The notes under the pieces are model-generated. The model saw only the letters and a program-made list of their open reading frames with translations, was not told the origin of the DNA and ran no database searches. Source: JACKFB01 sp041389525 (GTDB taxonomy: Bacteria > Myxococcota_A > UBA9042 > PHBI01 > JACKFB01). Taken from it: 29,454 nt of DNA. The DNA lies in assembly GCA_041389525.1 (NCBI GenBank), contig JAWKRR010000077.1, positions 1 through 29,454 of the forward strand. Direction: 5' to 3'. Shown here one piece after another: positions 23,906 to 29,454 of this stretch; the stretch's first letter is position 1; the number at the start of each line of letters is the position of its first letter. Made by a program: the position numbers and the translations under genes.

Positions 23906-25069
23906 ATGAAGCCGAAGTACCGGATCTTGTCGATGGATGGTGGCCCCAGCGGCCCGACCTACGCGCGCTGCCTCCGCGAGGTCGAGCGGCGGCGCCCTGG
24001 CTTCTTGTCGACGGTCGATCTCTTCACCGGGACCTCCGATGGCGCGACGTTCGCGCTGTCCTTCGCGCGGCAGCCCAAGGCGGACCGCAACGTCGACACC
24101 ATCCTCGACGCGATCGAGTTCAACAATTACCTGTTCTCGGCGATGTCCCCGACCAAGCTCGGGCTCGCGCGCATGGTCGGCGGGTTCTGGTCGGCGGATC
24201 GCTACGAGCGCCTGGAGCCGGCCTTCGTGAGTCATTACGGGCGCTTTCCGACGCTGGGTGACTTGCCGGGCAAGGTCGCGATCGTGAGTTTCCGCGTGAA
24301 GCAGCCGTGGGGGCCGAAGATTTACAACAACTTCGGCGACGACTCGGACAATGGCGTGAGCACGGTCGACGTGGTGGCGCAGTCGGGGGCCTTTCCGGTG
24401 CTGATCCCGCTGCGGCAGGGCTATGTGGACGGGGGGATCTTCGCGAACCACCCGGGGATGTGCGCCATCGCGCAGGTGCTGCGTGAGCGGCGCGACGGCG
24501 ACCTGCGAGGCGTGGTCGACGGGCCTGAGGACATGACGATGCTCTCGCTGGGCGGCGATGTGTCGCGTATCGGAGGGCGAATCAACCCGCGCTCGTTCGA
24601 CAAGCGGCTGCTGGAGTGGGGCTGGATGCAGTGGGCATTCCACCCGAAGAGCCTGTTGCTGCTTGCCGATTTGATGGTGAACGCCGGTCAGCGCGGGACC
24701 TCGTTTCAGTGTCAGCAGGTGCTGGCGGGGGGCGAGGTGACGCTGCCGGGTCGGCAGTGGCCTGAGGCGTCGACGAACTACATGCGCGTCGCGATTCCGT
24801 CGGTGGGGCTGGTGCGCGGTCTGACGGAGCTGGTCCTCGGGCAGTCGGCGAGCACGCTGTCTGCCGCGGAGGCGGCGGCGACCGAGTGGGCGCGCGGGGA
24901 CAACACGCGCGAGCTGCGACCCACGCTCCAGCAGACGCTGTACTGGATCGACAACTACTGGATGGCGCCCGACATCGCCGACAAGATCGGCGGCGTCGAG
25001 CCGGACCCGGTGTTGGCGGCGTTGCGCAAGAAGGGCGGGAAGTCGGCGCGGCCGCGGGTCGAGGCCTGA
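23906..25069 (+). CDS. Patatin-like phospholipase / acyl hydrolase
   Basis: A 387-residue protein whose ATG follows CAGGAG. Patatin motifs: oxyanion loop SMDGGPSGPT (9-18), nucleophile GTSDG with Ser44, and catalytic Asp175 in YVDGG. The pattern departs a little from the usual DGGGxRG and GxSxG with small neighbours, since Pro stands in the oxyanion loop and Asp45 follows Ser, but the Ser-Asp dyad is complete. The tail of about 200 residues is not recognised. There is no signal peptide, so it is cytosolic or exported by another route. It is divergent from the KstR-type operon and may be influenced by that site. Acyl-ester hydrolysis is expected; substrate unknown. Confidence 0.88.
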   Translation: MKPKYRILSMDGGPSGPTYARCLREVERRRPGFLSTVDLFTGTSDGATFALSFARQPKADRNVDTILDAIEFNNYLFSAMSPTKLGLARMVGGFWSADRYERLEPAFVSHYGRFPTLGDLPGKVAIVSFRVKQPWGPKIYNNFGDDSDNGVSTVDVVAQSGAFPVLIPLRQGYVDGGIFANHPGMCAIAQVLRERRDGDLRGVVDGPEDMTMLSLGGDVSRIGGRINPRSFDKRLLEWGWMQWAFHPKSLLLLADLMVNAGQRGTSFQCQQVLAGGEVTLPGRQWPEASTNYMRVAIPSVGLVRGLTELVLGQSASTLSAAEAAATEWARGDNTRELRPTLQQTLYWIDNYWMAPDIADKIGGVEPDPVLAALRKKGGKSARPRVEA

Positions 25070-25165
25070 CCGCGAGCCGAATGTCACGGGACATGCCACG
25101 TGCGATTCGTGGTGGTCACACCGGGCCGCGCGCTCGTAAGTTGCTGTAATTGCGTGAACTCACGG

Positions 25166-25182
25166 CTGGCACGGGGCTTGCT
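25166..25182 (+). promoter_or_regulatory. Sigma-54 (RpoN) promoter with a consensus -24/-12
   Basis: The 17-mer CTGGCACGGGGCTTGCT fits YTGGCACGrNNNTTGCW at every defined position: -24 GG at 25168-25169 and -12 GC at 25180-25181, ten bases apart. The expected start is about 25193, only 184 bp before the end of the convergent kinase gene. No convincing protein gene follows, so it may drive a noncoding RNA. An enhancer-binding site was not identified. Confidence 0.6.
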
Positions 25183-25203
25183 TTGTAGCTCGCCGTCCCG
25201 ACA

Positions 25204-25225
25204 GAGCGCGGTCCCAACCGCGCTC
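25204..25225 (+). ncRNA. Perfect 9-bp hairpin near the 5' end of the proposed sigma-54 transcript
   Basis: Arms GAGCGCGGT (25204-25212) and ACCGCGCTC (25217-25225) are exact inverted complements around a four-base loop. There is no T-run after it, so it is not a classical intrinsic terminator. It lies about 11 bases into the proposed RNA. Alternatively it protects the 3' end of the patatin mRNA. Confidence 0.45.
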
Positions 25226-25246
25226 ATCGGGGGTCCTTGTCGAACC

Positions 25247-25291
25247 CGACGCCGCGCTCGCAGTCCCTCCCAACCCCCGGGCGCGGCGTCG
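25247..25291 (+). ncRNA. Perfect 11-bp stem with 23-nt loop, second hairpin of the candidate RNA
   Basis: CGACGCCGCGC (25247-25257) pairs exactly with GCGCGGCGTCG (25281-25291). A stem of eleven consecutive pairs in a noncoding gap is notable even at this GC content. With the first hairpin it gives a compact structured RNA of about 100 nt downstream of the sigma-54 promoter. No T-run follows. Confidence 0.45.
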
Positions 25292-25379
25292 AACTTATCC
25301 AGGCGGCGGCGGCTCTTTCGAGGGCCGCCGTCGCCATTTGCGCGTCCTGCGGCGGTGCCTGGCTGCGGCGCGGTGGCCC

Positions 25380-26768
25380 CTACCAGAAGGGGTCGAAGAG
25401 GGTCGGCCTCACGGTGGTGCGCACGGGTGCCCGGCTGGATGCTTGGGAGCGCGCGTCCTCGCGGATTCTTTCCCGCGCACGGGATTCGGTGATCTCGAGG
25501 CCGCCGAGCTGAATGAACTGACGGATGCGCTGGAGCTCGCCGCGGTCTAGCCACATCCCGTGGGCGCGGCACTCGTCGACGACCACGCCGCTGACGCCGG
25601 CGAAGTTGACGCGGCTCATCACGCTGTCGCAGCGAGCGCAGCGCTTGTAGATCACGGGGTCCGGCACGTGCTTCATCATCGCGCGGACCTCGCGCGCGAT
25701 GTCGGAGAGCTTCGGGCGCATGATCAGCGGCCGCTCGACCAGCTCGCCGATCTCCTGCGCGTCGAGCCAGACGCCGCTGCACGCCGGGCACACGTCCACC
25801 TCGGTCTCGCGAGTGCCTAGCGCGACGATGTCGGTCACCGTGCCGCAGCCCGGGCACTTGGGGCCCGCCCCCGCGTGCAGCATCTGCGCGGGCAGGTCGG
25901 CCGGCAGACCCTCGGTGTCGACCTCGCCGCCCTCGGCCCCGCGTTCGCCGCGCTCGACCCGCCGGAGCAGCGCCATGACCAGCGCGTGGGCCTCGGTCGC
26001 GGTCTGCACGCGCCGCTCGACCCGCGGGTCCATCAGCCGGTCCAGCAGCGCGATGAGATCGGGCTGATTGGCCAGGGCGTGACTGTAGTCCACCCGCATA
26101 TCGCGCACCGGCAGCTCGGACGGTGAGCGGCCGGTCACCAAGCTGAGCAGGGTCGCCCCGACGGCGTAGATGTCGCTCGCCGGCTCGGCCTTACCCATGT
26201 ACTGCTCGGGCGGCATGTAGCCGTAAGTGCCAGCCACCGTGGAGCCGCCGAGCGTCGCCTGCCGCAGCACCTCCTGCACCGACCCGAAGTCGATGAGCGC
26301 GGTCCGGCCGTCGGGGCGCAGGATGACGTTGGACGGCTTGACGTCGCGGTGCAGCACCGGGGGCGTGCGCGAGTGCAGGTAGCGCAGCACCGACAGCACG
26401 GCCGCCGCCAGCCGCAGCGACTTGTCCAGCGGCGCGCTGCCGTGGCGCTCGATGATGCGCCGCAGGTCGCGGCCGGGGATGAACTCCTCGATGAGCCACA
26501 GGTCCGCGCCGCCGTCAAAGTCGTACCGAATCAGCTCGCGAAAGCGCGGGATCCCTGGGTGGTCGAGGCTGCGCAGCACTTCGGCGCCACGCTCGAAGAG
26601 CTGCCACACCTTCCACTCAGGTACGGCTGACAGGTGCAGGGATTTCGCGACCCAGACCTCACCGCTCGCGACCTCCTCGACCACATGAACTGTCGCGGTG
26701 CCGCCGGTGGCCAGGGGCCGGATGATGCGATAGCGCCCCTGGGAGGCGCGGCTAAGTCGTTGGCTCAA
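25380..26768 (-). CDS. Serine/threonine protein kinase with two C-terminal zf-TFIIB-type zinc ribbons
   Basis: A 462-residue protein with no ATG available before the kinase fold. I chose TTG 26768, preceded by CTGGAG. Kinase domain about 12-270: glycine loop LATGGTATVH, Lys42, catalytic loop HRDVKPSN (140-147) with Asp142, DFG at 160-162, APE-like PPEQYMGK. The rest is unusual: two zinc ribbons at 305-345 (Cys305, Cys308, Cys327, Cys330 with GVWLDAQEIGELVE) and 377-415 (Cys377, Cys380, Cys400, His403 with GMWLDRGELQRI), which are the zf-TFIIB pattern. The protein has no membrane segment. Ribbons of this kind may bind nucleic acid or partners. It is downstream of the response regulator on the same strand, with a 134 bp gap. 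Confidence 0.92.
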   Translation of the reverse strand: MSQRLSRASQGRYRIIRPLATGGTATVHVVEEVASGEVWVAKSLHLSAVPEWKVWQLFERGAEVLRSLDHPGIPRFRELIRYDFDGGADLWLIEEFIPGRDLRRIIERHGSAPLDKSLRLAAAVLSVLRYLHSRTPPVLHRDVKPSNVILRPDGRTALIDFGSVQEVLRQATLGGSTVAGTYGYMPPEQYMGKAEPASDIYAVGATLLSLVTGRSPSELPVRDMRVDYSHALANQPDLIALLDRLMDPRVERRVQTATEAHALVMALLRRVERGERGAEGGEVDTEGLPADLPAQMLHAGAGPKCPGCGTVTDIVALGTRETEVDVCPACSGVWLDAQEIGELVERPLIMRPKLSDIAREVRAMMKHVPDPVIYKRCARCDSVMSRVNFAGVSGVVVDECRAHGMWLDRGELQRIRQFIQLGGLEITESRARERIREDARSQASSRAPVRTTVRPTLFDPFW

Positions 26769-26902
26769 AGCGGTGGCTCCAGCTGCCTCGCCAACCGGCC
26801 CCCGGGGCGTCTCCCCGCGCAGGTGAACCGACTGTCCCGGGCCGGCCCTCTGCGACGCGGCGCGAGGTAGCCACACCGATCTACCAGAGCGCGCGCCGAG
26901 CG

Positions 26903-27337
26903 TCAGCGGTCGTCGCGGGTCCCGCTCGCGAGCAAGGAGTCGACGCACAGCGCCAGCTCGCCGGGGCCGTAGGGTTTGTCGAGGAAAGCGTCGTAGTTGC
27001 AGGCGCCGCGGCGCGCGGGGAACTGATCCTCGCCGTAGCCGCTGGTGAGGGCGATGGGGATCTCGGGCCGGCACGCCTTGAGCTGCGCCGCGGCCTCCCA
27101 CCCGTCCATCTCGGGCATCGAAAGATCGAGCAAGATCGCGTCGATCCCGTGCGACTGGGAGCGCACGAGGTCGACCGCCTCCTGTCCGCTGCCGACCGCG
27201 ACCACCTGATAGCCAGCGCGCTCCAGAGAGCGAGTCGCGACCTCGCGAATCATGCGGTCATCGTCGACGACCAGCACCACCGCGTTGCGGGTCGCCTGCT
27301 GGCTCGGATCGCCGAAGTTTGGGCTCGGGACTGGCAT
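26903..27337 (-). CDS. Single-domain response regulator (CheY-like receiver)
   Basis: A 144-residue receiver beginning at ATG 27337; the longer frame to 27490 adds sequence unlike the family. Acidic pocket VVDDDRM (Asp25-27), phosphoacceptor Asp71 (LLDLSMPEMDGW), Thr98 (ALTSGYG) and Lys121 (DKPYG) are complete. There is no output domain, so it signals by protein contact, as in phosphorelays. No histidine kinase is encoded in the window. The downstream Ser/Thr kinase suggests two signalling routes in one locus. The LTSGYGED and FLDKPY patterns resemble receivers from hybrid kinases. Confidence 0.93.
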   Translation of the reverse strand: MPVPSPNFGDPSQQATRNAVVLVVDDDRMIREVATRSLERAGYQVVAVGSGQEAVDLVRSQSHGIDAILLDLSMPEMDGWEAAAQLKACRPEIPIALTSGYGEDQFPARRGACNYDAFLDKPYGPGELALCVDSLLASGTRDDR

Positions 27338-27534
27338 GAGGGGCGGGTCCTCCCGGTCAGCTCGCGCCGAGGGCGAGGCGTCGGAACCAATTCGCGAAAC
27401 CGTTGCAGCGCACGCGTCGGACGAATGCCAAGGACGCCACGAGCGACGTACCCGCGTCAAGCGCCATGAGCGCATTTCGCCAGCCACCATCGACGGAATC
27501 GGCGGTCAGTGAGGCCGAGTGGCGGCGCCGGCGC

Positions 27535-28200
27535 TCAGGATTCGGGCAGGATCTCGACGAGGACGCGGGCGGTGCCGGCGCGCATCATCCCAATCTTGCG
27601 GGCTGCGCCCTCGGACAGATCGATGATGCGCCCGCGAGAGTAAGGCCCGCGGTCGTTGATGCGCACGACGATCGCGCGCCCATTGCGTGTGTTGGTGACC
27701 CGGACGCGGGTCCCGAAGGGCAGGTCGCGGTGGGCGGCGGTCAGCCCGCGCCGGTCGAAGGTCTCGCCAGACGCTGTCTGCCGTCCGTGGAACTTCGGGC
27801 CGTACCACGACGCCTTGCCCCGGCTGCGCCGCAGCTCGGCATCCCGCGCTTCCCGCGCCGCGATGGCGGCCTTGCGCGCCTCGGCCTTCTTCTTCGCCGC
27901 TGCCTTCTTCTTGGCGGCCGCCGCTTTCTTCTTGGCGATCGCCTTCTTCTTCTTCGCGACCTCGGCCTTCTTCTTCTTCGCGGCCGCAGCCTTGGCCTTC
28001 CCCGCCGCCCGCTTCGTGGCCTTCGATGCCTTGCTGCCCGGCTTCGCTGCAGCGCTCGCCACCTGAGTCGCCGTCGCGCCCGTGGCGGCCTGCGCGCTCA
28101 TCGTCGGCGCGCTGAGCAGCAGCATCGCGACCGCGGCCCACATGGGCAGTGGGATCAGCCGAATAAGGCGGAGCACCCGAGGCCGTGACGGCGGCATCAT
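27535..28200 (-). CDS. rlpA: RlpA-like septal lytic transglycosylase domain protein with Lys/Ala-rich spacer
   Basis: A 221-residue exported protein with start at ATG 28200 or 28197. Residues 1-38 form a signal peptide ending SAQA. Residues 52-118 are a low-complexity run of Lys and Ala (repeats of KKK with AAA), and 128-219 form the double-psi beta-barrel: GKASWYGPKFHGRQTASGETFD, LTAAHRDLPFGTRVRVTN, VVRINDRGPYSRGRIIDLSEGAARKIGM. His157 and Asp183 are the family's catalytic pair. RlpA cleaves denuded glycan strands at the septum. The usual SPOR domain is missing. The basic spacer may bind anionic wall or membrane polymers or, by histone-like charge, nucleic acid. Confidence 0.9.
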   Translation of the reverse strand: MMPPSRPRVLRLIRLIPLPMWAAVAMLLLSAPTMSAQAATGATATQVASAAAKPGSKASKATKRAAGKAKAAAAKKKKAEVAKKKKAIAKKKAAAAKKKAAAKKKAEARKAAIAAREARDAELRRSRGKASWYGPKFHGRQTASGETFDRRGLTAAHRDLPFGTRVRVTNTRNGRAIVVRINDRGPYSRGRIIDLSEGAARKIGMMRAGTARVLVEILPES

Positions 28201-28469
28201 TCGGTGTCGCAAGGGTTTCCTGGTCCAGCGGGGTTGGCGCGGCCGCAGTGACCTGCGACGACCGGCAGCCCGCCGACCTAAGCCCAACGATCTTCAGATG
28301 TCCATAGTGGAGTCACTGCCCGCACTCGCGCGCCCCGCGCAGGCCGCCCCGTCAATTTGCCAGCCCGCGCCCGCCACCCCCATACTTGGGCGCCCCGAAA
28401 CACTATGTCTGCGCTACGAGTTCGCACCCGTCGACTCGCGCCCAGCGCTCCGACCGCAGAGCCCGCTGC
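28201..28469. other. Divergent intergenic region between RlpA and SIR2-TIR genes
   Basis: About 270 bp holding the divergent promoters of two genes. It has no repeats, small gene or operator that I can name, and no convincing sigma-70 pair. Confidence 0.5.
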
Positions 28470-29454
28470 ATGACGCTCCCGACCGCCTTCGAGTGGGAAG
28501 ACCTGCTCCTCTATATAGAGGATGGCCACGTGGTCCCCGTGGTCGGGCGCGAGCTGCTGCGCGTGACCATCGACGGTGAGGAGCTGCTGCTCGACCACTG
28601 GCTGGGTCGCCGCCTCGCCGAGGCGCTGCGCGTCGACACGGACGGGCTGCCCGAGGGGTTCGGCGTCGACACGGTCAGCCACCGCTTCCTCGAGGGTCGC
28701 GGACGCCGCCAGACCATCTACTCGCGCCTCCGCTCCATCATCGAAGAGCGCCCGCTGCCCGTCCCGGACGCCCTGCGGCAGCTCGCCGAGATCCGCGGCC
28801 TCTCGCTCTTCGTGTCGACGACCTTCGACGACCTGATGGTGCGCGCCCTCGACGAGGCGCGGTTTGGCGGGCGCGCGACGACGCTGTCCATCGCCTGGTC
28901 GCCCTTCACCGCCATCAGCGACCTGAACCCGACGCCCCCCACGTCGGATTCGCCAGCCGTGATGCGGATTCTCGGCGCGCTGAGCAGCATGCCCGACTAC
29001 GCGGCGACCGACGAAGACACCCTGGAGTTCCTGCACCAGCTCCAGGCCGAGAGCCAACAGCCCGCCAACCTGTTCGACGCGCTCTCCCAAAGCTACCTGC
29101 TCTTCTTGGGCTGTGGATTCCCGGACTGGTTGGCCCGCTTCTTCATTCGCATCTTGAAGCACGAGCGCTTCCTCAACCCGCGGGCCGTCGCTGAGCTCGT
29201 CGTCGAGTCGCGCCTCAAAGAGCAGCTCGCCCTCTCGAGCTTCCTGCGGCTGTACCAGACCGAGATCTTCGCCGACGGCGACGCCCACACCTTCATCGCG
29301 GAGCTCCACCGGCGCTGGTTCGAGCGCCAGGCCGCCCGCACGCCCCCGCCGCGCGACCGCGCGGACACGCCCCCGCCCCCGCGCCCCGAGGCCGAGGAGG
29401 ACGCCGTTTTTCTCAGCTACGCACGGGAGGATCGCGAGGTCGTGCGGCCCTTCC
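28470..29454 (+). CDS. SIR2-like and TIR domain protein, probable NAD-based defence effector (5' part)
   Basis: The frame runs from ATG 28470 to the window edge without a stop, giving 328 residues and continuing beyond. Residues 10-280 resemble SIR2_2-type proteins: VVPVVGRELL (21-30), LSLFVSTTFDDLMVRALDEA (111-130), RILGAL...TDEDTLEFLHQL (166-191) and YLLFLGCGFPDWLARFFIRIL (209-229). A Pro-rich linker with PPPP follows, then the start of a TIR domain, VFLSYAREDREVV (313-325). Such proteins sense phage and deplete NAD. Key SIR2 residues seem altered: the TTN-type Asn aligns with Thr118 and the hydrophobic-His-Gly aligns with Ile-Leu168-Gly. The reverse-strand frames across it are shadows. Confidence 0.82.
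   Translation, partial: MTLPTAFEWEDLLLYIEDGHVVPVVGRELLRVTIDGEELLLDHWLGRRLAEALRVDTDGLPEGFGVDTVSHRFLEGRGRRQTIYSRLRSIIEERPLPVPDALRQLAEIRGLSLFVSTTFDDLMVRALDEARFGGRATTLSIAWSPFTAISDLNPTPPTSDSPAVMRILGALSSMPDYAATDEDTLEFLHQLQAESQQPANLFDALSQSYLLFLGCGFPDWLARFFIRILKHERFLNPRAVAELVVESRLKEQLALSSFLRLYQTEIFADGDAHTFIAELHRRWFERQAARTPPPRDRADTPPPPRPEAEEDAVFLSYAREDREVVRPF

Larger units (their letters stand above)
25070..25379. other. Noncoding gap between convergent patatin and kinase genes
   Basis: About 310 bp without a believable protein gene; short frames here run into the kinase antisense. It holds the sigma-54 promoter and the two hairpins described separately. Neither hairpin has the T-run of an intrinsic terminator on either strand. 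Confidence 0.6.

Noticed and set aside
25193..25379. Naming the candidate RNA as Pxr
   Set aside because: Only the promoter class and presence of stem-loops are shared; I could not establish any sequence identity.
25237..25512. Small plus-strand protein gene downstream of the sigma-54 promoter
   Set aside because: The 91-codon frame has no ribosome-binding site that I can see, overlaps the kinase gene antisense, and resembles no family.
28278..29309. Minus-strand frame of 343 codons at the right end
   Set aside because: It is the shadow of the SIR2-TIR gene, whose plus-strand frame shows recognisable SIR2 and TIR motifs and good third-position GC.

Overview
The window is uniformly GC-rich (about 70% by eye) and reads like the chromosome of a Gram-negative bacterium with an elaborate envelope, most likely a myxobacterium or related member of the former Deltaproteobacteria. 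The clues are a Cys-rich lipoprotein with a lipobox, OmpA and TlpA envelope proteins, a LolA-like carrier with FtsX-type permeases, a Ser/Thr kinase fused to zinc ribbons, and a consensus sigma-54 promoter. The taxonomy is inference. I saw no tRNA, rRNA, CRISPR array or insertion sequence.

Layout. 1-2090: the 3' part of a type I restriction-modification locus (end of hsdM, whole hsdS), followed by two PD-(D/E)XK-type nuclease-family genes (Uma2-like, Rpn-like; 2153-3729). 3843-4507: a small DUF2892 membrane protein translationally coupled to a thioredoxin-2-type protein. 4517-5332: an ECF-type sigma factor with a fused anti-sigma-like zinc finger. 5393-8635: a KshA-like Rieske oxygenase, a KstR-like TetR repressor, a 3Fe-4S ferredoxin and a CYP125/CYP142-like P450. 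8892-14812: a second TetR gene leading an operon with a LolA-like protein, two FtsX-type permeases, a LolD/MacB-type ATPase and an outer-membrane barrel gene broken by a frameshift. 14818-17520: an SDR, zinc alcohol dehydrogenase and alpha/beta hydrolase operon. 17660-20735: Cys-rich lipoprotein, DUF2188 protein, TlpA-like thioredoxin and OmpA lipoprotein. 20865-25069: acyl-CoA synthetase, serine hydrolase and patatin. 25070-25379: a noncoding stretch with a sigma-54 promoter and two strong hairpins. 25380-28200: Ser/Thr kinase with zinc ribbons, a response regulator and an RlpA protein with a Lys/Ala-rich spacer. 28470-end: a SIR2-like plus TIR gene cut by the window edge.

The main discovery candidate is a KstR-type steroid regulon. 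Seven intergenic 14-mers fit TNNAACNNGTTNNA, the motif known for mycobacterial KstR. They stand 34 to 80 bp upstream of the Rieske oxygenase, repressor, ferredoxin, P450, SDR operon and hydrolase/acyl-CoA synthetase operon. At five of these promoters the site occupies the same place between -35-like and -10-like hexamers. P450, ferredoxin, KshA-like oxygenase, acyl-CoA synthetase, dehydrogenases and hydrolases together suggest uptake or degradation of a sterol or similar polycyclic lipid in a non-actinobacterial host. The adjacent Lol-like operon has its own tandem-repeat operator and could move a lipid across the envelope. Other leads are the sigma-54 intergenic RNA candidate, the sigma/zinc-finger fusion and a SIR2-TIR defence protein whose SIR2 active site looks degenerate.
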